Origin: an uncultured Clostridia bacterium
GTDB lineage: Bacteria > Bacillota > Clostridia > TANB77 > CAG-508
Assembly (NCBI GenBank): GCA_944390395.1
Contig: CALXPY010000013.1
Span: forward strand, 1 to 36,297
Direction: 5' to 3'
Length of the DNA stretch: 36,297 nt
The position numbers were made by a program, and so were the translations under genes. Positions 28,362 to 34,989 of the stretch are shown piece after piece (position 1 is the first letter of the stretch; each line of letters begins with the position of its first letter). The notes beneath the pieces are model-generated. The model ran no database searches, was not told the origin of the DNA, and was given only the letters and a program-made list of their open reading frames with translations.

Positions 28362-28387
28362 CTTACGGAAAATCCGTATTAGGCCTT
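28361..28387 (-). terminator. Terminator of the coat protein pair
   Basis: On the minus strand GCCT-AA-TACGGA pairs with TCCGTA-AGGC around TTT, and a TTTTT run follows. The T-run is at the same time the end of the 24-bp palindrome. It begins just past the stop at 28388. Confidence 0.75.
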
Positions 28388-28633
28388 TTATTGTTGTAAT
28401 TGTGTTTTTACAGCTTGTATTTCTGTAACTGTAGCTTTTGCAGCTGGCATATAATATCCTTTTGATTCTGCTACCTTAAATAACTCATATTGAAAACTCT
28501 CATCATTATTTCTTATTTGTTGGAAAGTTTGTCTTAATTGCATATTCTCACATTCTGAAATTGCTGTTTGATATGCTGTAAGGCTTGCCTTTGTATTATT
28601 TAATATGTCATTTACCATTGTCTTTTCATCCAT
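28388..28633 (-). CDS. CotF-type spore coat protein, second of a pair
   Basis: An 81-residue helical protein of the coat F (ferritin-like helical) family: MVNDILNNTKASLTAYQTAISECENMQLRQTF (one conserved helix, in part), QIRNNDESFQYELFKVAESKGYYMPAAKA. The closing YY-P-AA motif is typical of the family. Likely a spore coat or spore-associated protein made in the mother cell. AAAGGA lies about 12 bases before the ATG. It lies 30 bases after the other family member, and a terminator follows. Confidence 0.82.
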   Translation of the reverse strand: MDEKTMVNDILNNTKASLTAYQTAISECENMQLRQTFQQIRNNDESFQYELFKVAESKGYYMPAAKATVTEIQAVKTQLQQ

Positions 28634-28663
28634 ATTTGTTCACATTCCTTTCACTAGATTTTT

Positions 28664-28852
28664 TTAATTATTTAAAAAAGATAATAATTTTTGTTTAGTA
28701 TTTAATGCATCTTGAGCTGATTTTGTAAATATTTGCTTTATTTGTGGATCAACAGCTTGTGAAGCATAGTTGTTTAACTTTTGATATGCTGTTTCATGGC
28801 TTCCTATTAGATGTCTTAAATTTTGTAATTCTGCTTGATTTAAATCTGGCAT
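28664..28852 (-). CDS. CotF-type spore coat protein, first of a pair
   Basis: A 62-residue helical protein with LNQAELQNLRHLIGSHETAY and LNNYASQAVDPQIKQIF, the pattern of the short partner in CotF-like gene pairs. The ATG at 28852 is chosen because AGGAAGGAT lies just before it; the frame is open to 28900, but that leader has no ribosome site. It begins the two-gene unit; a strong terminator of pcrA lies upstream, so it has its own promoter, which I could not define. Assigned by pattern; individual coat layer unknown. Confidence 0.78.
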   Translation of the reverse strand: MPDLNQAELQNLRHLIGSHETAYQKLNNYASQAVDPQIKQIFTKSAQDALNTKQKLLSFLNN

Positions 28853-28923
28853 TTTTATCCTTCCTTTCATATTTTTATTATACAATTGTATTATTGCCAT
28901 TTATTATTTTTTTATACAATCTA

Positions 28924-28964
28924 AAAAAATGAATATGATTAAATTTTTATCATATTCATTTTTT
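28924..28964 (-). terminator. Terminator of the pcrA unit
   Basis: A perfect 16-bp stem (28924-28939 with 28949-28964), 9-base loop, then a T7 run on the minus strand. It begins 4 bases after the pcrA stop. Confidence 0.9.
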
Positions 28965-28967
28965 AAA

Positions 28968-31247
28968 TTATATAATTTCTAATCCTGCAAATTTTGCCAT
29001 TAATCTTTTATGTCCTGCTTTATCAAAGTCTATATCTAATTTGTAGTCTTCTCCTTCTTCTTCTATTCTACTTATTGTTCCTTCGCCAAACTTTTTATGA
29101 TTTACTCTTTGACCTTCTTTATATATAGAAATATCAACTTCTTCATTCTTTTTCCTGTTATCTAAAGCACTTAAAAAGCTTTCTGCAGTTCTAAAATTAT
29201 AACTCACTTTTTCTTTGAAAATATTAGAACTTGGTTCAACACTATATACTTCTGTTTTTGCATTTCTATTTCCATAAGTCCATTCATAATTTGAATCTTT
29301 AAATTCTTGCTTATTATCTTCTACTTTTTCAACATTTAATACATCATCTGGTATTTCTTTAATAAATCTAGAAATTGCATTATAACTTGTTGAACCAAAT
29401 ATTGTTCTTCTTTGGGCACAAGTTAAATATAAAAATTGTTTTGCTCTTGTTATTCCTACATAAAATAATCTTCTTTCTTCTTCTAATTCGCTTTGTTCTC
29501 CTATAGATTTATATCCAGGGAAAATTCCTTCTTCCATTCCAACTAAAAATACTACAGGGAACTCAAGTCCTTTTGCACTATGTAATGTCATTAAAGTTAC
29601 AGAATCTTCTGTGTCTTCTAAGTTATCTACATCACTTGATAAAGAAATACTTTCTAAAAATTCTGCTAAACTTGTATCTACCATTTCTTCTTCAAATTCA
29701 ATTGCAACTGTTAAAAACTCTTCTAAGTTTTGTATTCTAGATTCTGCTTCTACAGTATTTTCGTCTTCCAATGCCTTTGTATATCCAGTCTTTTTTAATG
29801 TAAGTTTTATTAATTCTGAAATTTCTATTTTATCTTTCTCTTGTCTTAATTCTTCTATTACTCTTACAAATTCATCACTATTCTTTTTAATTCTTCCTAA
29901 TTCATATTCTTCTGCATTTTTTATTATATTAAACATAGAAATTCCCGTTTGTTCAGATATTGCCTGTATATTTTCTATACTTGTTTTTCCAATTCCTCTT
30001 TTAGGTTCATTTATAATTCTTTTTAAAGATAGATTATCTGATGTATTTTGAATTAATCTTAAATATGCAATTATGTCTTTAATTTCTTTTCTTTCATAGA
30101 ACTTTAAACCACCTATTATTTTATATGCTATATCTTCTCTTCTTAGAATATCTTCTATTGCTCTTGATTGTGCATTCATTCTATATAAAATAACAAAATC
30201 TGAAAGTTTTAAATATTCTTCTGTTTTTAAGTATTTTATTTGATCTACAATATAGTTTGCTTCATCATATTCATCTTCTGCTTGATATAAACAAGGTAAT
30301 GAGCCCTCTTCATTCTCTGTCCATAATTTTTTCTCATATTTATTTTCATTATGCTTAATAACAGCATTTGCTGCTTTTAAAATATTTCCTGTGCATCTAT
30401 AATTTTGCTCCAATTTAATTATTTTTGTTCCTGGAAAATCTTTTTCAAAATTTAAAATGTTTTTTATATCTGCACCTCTAAATTTATATATAGATTGATC
30501 ATTATCTCCAACAACAGTTATATTTCCATATCTAGATGCTAGTATAGAAATTAATGTAAATTGTGCTTTATTTGTATCTTGATATTCGTCTACTAATACA
30601 TATTTAAATTTTTCTGTGTAATATTCTAAAACATCTGGATTTTCTGTTAAAATTTTAATGGTATGATTTATTATATCATCAAAATCTACTGCATTATTCT
30701 CTTTAAGTCTTTTTTGATATAATTCATAAACTTCTCCAATTTTTTCTCTTCTAAAATCTCCTGCATACTTAACTTTATATGCTTTTGGTTCTAACATTTC
30801 GTTTTTTCCATTACTAATTTCTGCTAAAACGCTTCTATCCGTAAACATTTTATCATCTATATTAAGAGTTTTAAGACACTCTTTTATTAAAGTTTTTTGA
30901 TCTGATGTGTCGAAAATTAAAAATGAATTATCAAATCCGATTCTATCTATATATCTTCTTAAAATTTTTACACAAATAGAATGGAATGTTCCCATCCACA
31001 TTTCTTGTGCAGCATCTCCGATTAATTTTCCTACTCTTTCTTTCATTTCATTTGCTGCTTTATTGGTAAAAGTTATAGCCAAAATATTCCAAGGTTTTAC
31101 CTTCTTTTCTGAAATTAAATAAGCTATCTTATGAGTTAATACTTTAGTCTTGCCACTACCAGCGCCTGCTATAACTAAGCATGGTCCTTCTGTATTCAAA
31201 ACTGCTTCTTCTTGTTTATTATTCAATCCATTTAGTAAATTTTCCAT
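28968..31247 (-). CDS. pcrA: UvrD/PcrA-type ATP-dependent DNA helicase
   Basis: Superfamily 1A helicase moving 3' to 5', 759 residues, as usual for PcrA, which works in nucleotide excision repair and in clearing plasmid or stalled replication complexes. Motifs: AGAGSGKT (I, Walker A), LVDEYQDTN (II, Walker B), VGDNDQSIYKFRGAD (III), then LEQNYRC (IV), TLHSAKGLEFPVVF (V) and FYVGITRAK (VI). A C-terminal RNA-polymerase-binding Tudor-like piece (EGQRVNHKKFGEGTI) marks PcrA rather than Rep. It follows the phosphatase gene by 29 bases. The usual partner ligA is not adjacent here. Confidence 0.95.
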   Translation of the reverse strand: MENLLNGLNNKQEEAVLNTEGPCLVIAGAGSGKTKVLTHKIAYLISEKKVKPWNILAITFTNKAANEMKERVGKLIGDAAQEMWMGTFHSICVKILRRYIDRIGFDNSFLIFDTSDQKTLIKECLKTLNIDDKMFTDRSVLAEISNGKNEMLEPKAYKVKYAGDFRREKIGEVYELYQKRLKENNAVDFDDIINHTIKILTENPDVLEYYTEKFKYVLVDEYQDTNKAQFTLISILASRYGNITVVGDNDQSIYKFRGADIKNILNFEKDFPGTKIIKLEQNYRCTGNILKAANAVIKHNENKYEKKLWTENEEGSLPCLYQAEDEYDEANYIVDQIKYLKTEEYLKLSDFVILYRMNAQSRAIEDILRREDIAYKIIGGLKFYERKEIKDIIAYLRLIQNTSDNLSLKRIINEPKRGIGKTSIENIQAISEQTGISMFNIIKNAEEYELGRIKKNSDEFVRVIEELRQEKDKIEISELIKLTLKKTGYTKALEDENTVEAESRIQNLEEFLTVAIEFEEEMVDTSLAEFLESISLSSDVDNLEDTEDSVTLMTLHSAKGLEFPVVFLVGMEEGIFPGYKSIGEQSELEEERRLFYVGITRAKQFLYLTCAQRRTIFGSTSYNAISRFIKEIPDDVLNVEKVEDNKQEFKDSNYEWTYGNRNAKTEVYSVEPSSNIFKEKVSYNFRTAESFLSALDNRKKNEEVDISIYKEGQRVNHKKFGEGTISRIEEEGEDYKLDIDFDKAGHKRLMAKFAGLEII

Positions 31248-31276
31248 TATATATTATTCCATCCTTCCCGGTATTT

Positions 31277-31729
31277 CTATACTTTTTTTATTAATTCTTG
31301 TAAACAATTATAAATTTCTTTAGCTGATGCTTTGTAAGTTTCTAAATTGTATCCCCATGGATCTTTAATATCCATATCTTGTCCTTCTCTATCTAGCTTA
31401 ACATATTCTTTCATTGTAAATACTTTTCCTTCTAAACTTGGATACAATTGTAAAACTGCTCTTTTATGTGATAAAGTTGCACACAAAATAAGATCCATAT
31501 CTTTAATATCGGAATCCTCTATATATGTTGCTCTATGATTACTTAAATCTATTCCATATTCCTTCATTGCTTCAATTGCATTATATGTAGGTTCATCTCC
31601 AGTATACGCACTAATTCCAGATGAATAAACTTCTATATTTTTATTATTTTCTTCGACCATTTTTTGAAATAAGGCTTTCGCCATAGCACTTCTACATATA
31701 TTACCTGTACAAATAAACATTATTTTCAT
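31277..31729 (-). CDS. Low-molecular-weight protein phosphatase
   Basis: Cysteine-dependent phosphatase of 150 residues. The P-loop C-x5-R-S is CTGNICRS (C7, R13), and the general acid is D123 in KDPWG. In Bacillus YwlE, an arginine phosphatase, the position between N10 and C12 is threonine (T11); here it is isoleucine, as in true tyrosine phosphatases, so phosphotyrosine is the safer guess. The serine after the arginine is followed by Ala instead of the usual Pro. The ATG at 31729 is chosen because AGGAG lies 9 bases before it; the in-frame ATG at 31738 directly touches that AGGAG. It opens the unit with pcrA. The similar ArsC-type reductases lack this exact layout. Confidence 0.9.
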   Translation of the reverse strand: MKIMFICTGNICRSAMAKALFQKMVEENNKNIEVYSSGISAYTGDEPTYNAIEAMKEYGIDLSNHRATYIEDSDIKDMDLILCATLSHKRAVLQLYPSLEGKVFTMKEYVKLDREGQDMDIKDPWGYNLETYKASAKEIYNCLQELIKKV

Positions 31730-31806
31730 TTTTTTCATCTCCTATCTCCCAATTTATCTATAATAATAGATACAAAAATCTTTTCTTTACTTTATCCAAC
31801 ACAATT

Positions 31807-31835
31807 ATTTTACCATAAGTATACTTTTTTGTACA
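31807..31835 (-). promoter_or_regulatory. Possible promoter of the phosphatase-pcrA unit
   Basis: TGTACA (complement of 31830-31835), 17-base spacer, TAAAAT (complement of 31807-31812). -10 is good, -35 is fair. Confidence 0.4.
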
Positions 31836-31863
31836 TTAAAAAATATGTTTTTTATATTTAAGA

Positions 31864-31899
31864 AAAATAGATATGGTACATTAGTACCATATCTATTTT
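31864..31899 (-). terminator. Terminator of the LemA-like gene
   Basis: Perfect 16-bp stem (31864-31879 with 31884-31899) around ATTA. A T5 run follows on the minus strand. It lies 11 bases past the stop. Confidence 0.9.
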
Positions 31900-31909
31900 G
31901 TTTAGGTAT

Positions 31910-32440
31910 TTAGAATACATCACAATATTGCATATATTCATATCCATTTATTTTTGCTATAAACTTATGAAACTCTACAAGATTATTATATATCATAGCC
32001 TCCCTATTATAATTGCTAAGTTGATCGTACATAATACCTGTTGCTTCTTCAAAGTCGTATTTTAGTTCTTTAAATTCTCTATCCTCCTCAAATTCCACTT
32101 CAGCTTCTTTTAAGAATTCATTTAGTTTTTTGTTCATTTCTGTTGTATGACGTTCAACTCCTTGAACGTCTTTTTCTTTCAAATCACTTTTCAAGGTTTC
32201 CATTACTTCATCTAATCCCTCTACTTTTTCAATTGTATCAGAATTAGAAGTAACATAGCTTATTATTTCTTCTATTTTTCTAATCCGCGCTTCCGAAATT
32301 ACCTTTACTAATGTAAATTTTTCGAATACTACTGCGCTCTGAGTGTTGATTTCCTTACTTACTCTAAAGTAAGTATAGCTATGCAAGAGAACCTGAATAA
32401 CTAAAATAATTAGAATCGCAGCTGTAATTTGCTTTTTCAT
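31910..32440 (-). CDS. Divergent LemA-like membrane protein
   Basis: A 176-residue protein with one N-terminal membrane helix (about 5-23) and a long, charged helical domain outside. The C-terminal half recalls LemA: EDREFKELKYDFEEA, then LSNYNREAMIYNNLV, then AKINGYEYMQY, matching the YN-x-x-V-x-x-YN and G-Y/F-x-x-x-x-Y/F spacing of that family. Its N-terminal half has lost the usual NAWSQID block, so this is a distant or reduced member. GGAGG lies well placed before the ATG. It is a single-gene unit with terminators on both sides. No htpX adjacent. Alternative: a generic coiled-coil stress protein. Confidence 0.6.
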   Translation of the reverse strand: MKKQITAAILIILVIQVLLHSYTYFRVSKEINTQSAVVFEKFTLVKVISEARIRKIEEIISYVTSNSDTIEKVEGLDEVMETLKSDLKEKDVQGVERHTTEMNKKLNEFLKEAEVEFEEDREFKELKYDFEEATGIMYDQLSNYNREAMIYNNLVEFHKFIAKINGYEYMQYCDVF

Positions 32441-32551
32441 AATATTGCCTCCATTTTTCTTTAGTTAATTGTTGGTTTGTATTCTATTATACCTTTTTAA
32501 TAAGTTTCTCTTTCATTATTATAACATGTTTGACATAATATTACAAATGTT

Positions 32552-32586
32552 AAAAAAATTACCATTATTTAAATGGTAATTTTTTG
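32552..32586. terminator. Terminator of the sigma factor gene
   Basis: Arms ATTACCATT (32558-32566) and AATGGTAAT (32572-32580) with a 5-base loop, flanked by an A7 and a T-run. On the minus strand it closes the sigma factor transcript. Confidence 0.85.
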
Positions 32587-32590
32587 TATT

Positions 32591-33403
32591 TTATGATTCA
32601 TTTGCAATGTATTTACCTATACCATTAATAATGGTAGCTAAAAAGGGAAATGAATTTGAGTCTCGCGGCATATAAATTATAATTTGATTATTATCAATTT
32701 CTAATTTATATCTTTTAGAGTTCTTAGAAACGGTTATATCATTTGCAATTCTTATCGCTTCTTTCTTTGACTTTTCATTATCATTTAAAGTAATACTTAC
32801 TCTATACAGGTCTTTTTCTACAGACATAAAATAAGCTCCTTTAAATAACCGACCTCTTTCATAATAACATTTTATCTTTTTACATATAGTTTTTTCTAGT
32901 CTTGAAATTTGAGGCTGTGACAAATTTAATTGTTTTGCAATTTCTTTTTGTCTATATCCTGAAATTTTATATAACATAATCAGAATTTCCCTTTTTTCCA
33001 ATAAATTTAAAATTAAATTTATTAAAATTTCAAAGATATGTTCATCTTGATCTTCATAAATAGAATTACTACTAGAAGATAACAAGTCTTTTAAGTACAG
33101 TTCCTTTCCATTATCATTGACCTTAACTATATCTTCTAAAAACACTTCTTTCTTTTCAAAAGATTTATCCCTAAAACTTAAAAATAATTCATTTCTTATA
33201 CACTTAGCAGCATAAGATGCAAATTTTTTGTTTCTTGTCTTATCAAAATTTGCTGCCGCTTTAATTAGGCCAATTATTCCTATTGAAATCATATCATCAT
33301 AATTGCTTGGAGCAACTACGAATTTATTTACCCAATAGTATACAAGTCCAATGTTCTGCAGAACTAATTCTTGCTCTTCCAATGAAGTTAACCGTTTTTT
33401 CAT
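32591..33403 (-). CDS. SigE/SigK-like sigma-70 factor with a C-terminal extension
   Basis: A sigma-70 family protein of 270 residues. Region 2 (about 15-80) shows DDMISIGIIGLIKAAANFD and FASYAAKCIRNELF (core binding and -10 recognition); the linker KKEVFLEDIVKVNDNGKEL resembles that of sporulation sigma-E/sigma-K. Region 4 (about 145-190) holds the helix-turn-helix QKEIAKQLNLSQPQISRLEK. What is odd is what follows: about 80 further residues (from about 193) with GAYFMSVEKDLYRVSITLN and beta-alpha-beta-like character that standard sigma-E/K lack. No pro-sequence is apparent at the N-terminus. GGAAGGGG precedes the ATG. It is a monocistronic unit. The role as a sporulation sigma is likely from its similarity, but which one is not settled. 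Confidence 0.82.
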   Translation of the reverse strand: MKKRLTSLEEQELVLQNIGLVYYWVNKFVVAPSNYDDMISIGIIGLIKAAANFDKTRNKKFASYAAKCIRNELFLSFRDKSFEKKEVFLEDIVKVNDNGKELYLKDLLSSSSNSIYEDQDEHIFEILINLILNLLEKREILIMLYKISGYRQKEIAKQLNLSQPQISRLEKTICKKIKCYYERGRLFKGAYFMSVEKDLYRVSITLNDNEKSKKEAIRIANDITVSKNSKRYKLEIDNNQIIIYMPRDSNSFPFLATIINGIGKYIANES

Positions 33404-33525
33404 ATAATGCCCCTTCCCTCAATATTAATGTATACATTTTGAATTCTTGCAAAATAAAGTTTAAAATACTTATAAGGTTTTTATTCAAAACAAATTTTAC
33501 CATATATTTCCATTCAATGCAATAT

Positions 33526-33828
33526 CTATATACTCATTGCTATCAAACCTATTAATATTCCAATTATATTACCCAAAGCAGATATTCTACCATTATATAA
33601 TTTATTTGCCTCTGGTATAAGCTCTCCTGAAACAATATATATCATAGCTCCTGCTGCAAGTGACAAGCAAAGTGCAATTACTTCTTGTGATATTGTTCCT
33701 ACTAATGCTCCAAAAAAAGCACCTATTCCAGTCGTAATTCCAGATAATACTACTAAAAAAATTATTTTGCTACTTTTCATACCTCCATTTTTCATTGGTA
33801 CTGCCATAGATATTCCTTCTGGTAGATT
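33526..33828 (-). pseudogene. 3' remnant of a ZIP family metal transporter gene
   Basis: The frame reads NLPEG at 33828-33814 and continues through GISMAVPMKNGG, a hydrophobic helix, LSLAAGAMIYIVSGELIPEA and a last helix to the stop at 33526. This is the C-terminal part (from the family's H-N-x-PEG metal-binding helix on) of a ZIP zinc/iron permease; the 5' half, including the preceding histidine, is missing. An in-frame TAG (33829-33831) lies immediately before the NLPEG codons. The first ATG (33807) would give only 93 residues with about three helices, unlikely to transport. The break coincides with the end of an integrative element, so I read it as a gene split by insertion; the 5' half is expected beyond the right edge. 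Confidence 0.85.
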
Positions 33829-33847
33829 CTAAAGTAGACAGTTAGCT
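33823..33847. other. Probable attachment-site junction of the integrative element
   Basis: Homology to the ZIP gene stops at about 33823-33828 and the RhuM gene of the element ends at 33848, so the recombination junction must lie in these ~25 bases. The exact core cannot be read without the other junction or an empty site. Confidence 0.6.
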
Positions 33848-34870
33848 TTAATTTTTTCCTTCAATATTGTTTTTACATTCTTCTATTATTCTATCAAAAT
33901 CAGAAATATAATTTTTATCTTGCTCTTCTCTAAACTTCTCATACTCATTTTCTGCAAATTCTTTTGCCATCTCTGCTGAAATACTTCCTTTACCTTTTAA
34001 TATATCATACCTATTAGTTTTTAGCATAGTGTTTAATTCTTCAACCCAATCTTGCATTTTCATTGGTATTTGTCTTTTTGCCCTATTTTCTGCAATGTCT
34101 AAATACATATTTACTATGTCTTGTAAAAACTCTAATTCTTTTGATGTTAAATAGTTTTTTGCAATAGAGACATCACTTTTTAAAATTTTTCCATCAGGAG
34201 ATTGTTTCCAAGAAGTCAAGCCCATATGTTCTTTTTTACTGCTTGCTCTATGGTATATAATCTCAGCCGCAGTCTCGTTTGTAATAGCATAATGAAATTT
34301 ATTTTGAATAGTTGAATAAAAATCCTTTGCGATTTCAGAATTTTTATTATAATCAATACTGCATTCAGCAAAAATATCTGTTACTTTTTGATAAAATCTT
34401 CTTTCACTTGTTCTAATCTCCTTTATAATTTCTAATAATTCATCAAAATAATCTTTTCCATATTTTGCGGGATTTTTTAATTTTTCTTTATTTATGCTGT
34501 ATCCTTTTATAATATATGATTTTAATATTTCTGTAGCCCATTGCCTAAACTTTGTTGCTTTTTTTGAGTTTGCTCTATATCCCACAGCAATAATCATATC
34601 TAAATTATAATAATCTATATTTCTAGTAACTCTCCTTCCTCCTTCATTTTGAACTGTTGCAAATTTTGCAACAGTTGAATTTCTTTCAAGTTCTCCTTCC
34701 AGATATATATTGTTTATATGCCTAGAAATATCTGATTTATCTTTATCAAATAATTCTGCAATTTTATTGAGTGGTAACCAAATTGTTTCATTGTATAAAA
34801 AAGCTTCTACCTCTATTTTACTATTTTCATCTTCGTAAATAATTAAATCTCCTTTAGTTAATTCTTGCAT
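33848..34870 (-). CDS. RhuM family (virulence RhuM-like) protein
   Basis: A 340-residue protein of the RhuM family, common on mobile elements and of unclear biochemical role. The N-terminal part recalls Bro/KilA-type DNA-binding modules: IWLPLNKIAELFDKDKSDISRHINNI, then an RVTRNIDYYNLDMIIAVGYRANS block with TKFRQWATEILKSYIIKGYS. The later half is helical with YHRASSKKEHMGLTSW (typical of the family) and a charged C-terminus. AAAGGAGGG is well placed before the ATG. It has its own strong promoter behind the recombinase gene. Named after a Salmonella island gene; a toxin-like or regulatory role is possible but not shown. Confidence 0.88.
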   Translation of the reverse strand: MQELTKGDLIIYEDENSKIEVEAFLYNETIWLPLNKIAELFDKDKSDISRHINNIYLEGELERNSTVAKFATVQNEGGRRVTRNIDYYNLDMIIAVGYRANSKKATKFRQWATEILKSYIIKGYSINKEKLKNPAKYGKDYFDELLEIIKEIRTSERRFYQKVTDIFAECSIDYNKNSEIAKDFYSTIQNKFHYAITNETAAEIIYHRASSKKEHMGLTSWKQSPDGKILKSDVSIAKNYLTSKELEFLQDIVNMYLDIAENRAKRQIPMKMQDWVEELNTMLKTNRYDILKGKGSISAEMAKEFAENEYEKFREEQDKNYISDFDRIIEECKNNIEGKN

Positions 34871-34904
34871 TAGTGCCCTCCTTTTGTTGTGAACTTTTGT
34901 TTGT

Positions 34905-34933
34905 ATTTTATAGGCTTTTTATCTATTTGTCAA
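34905..34933 (-). promoter_or_regulatory. Strong promoter of the RhuM gene
   Basis: TTGACA (complement of 34928-34933), 17-base spacer, TAAAAT (complement of 34905-34910). A second TTGACA lies 12 bases upstream (34940-34945), and a small inverted repeat ATTCT-TTC-AGAAT at 34947-34959 could be an operator. Confidence 0.75.
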
Positions 34934-34989
34934 GAGTTCTGTCAAAATTCTTTCAGAATCGTATAAAAATATTATCTATTCAATTTAGA

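Noticed and set aside
33526-33807. Intact small 93-residue membrane protein
   Set aside because: Codons upstream of its ATG still encode the ZIP motif NLPEG, so it is a truncated transporter and not an independent small gene.
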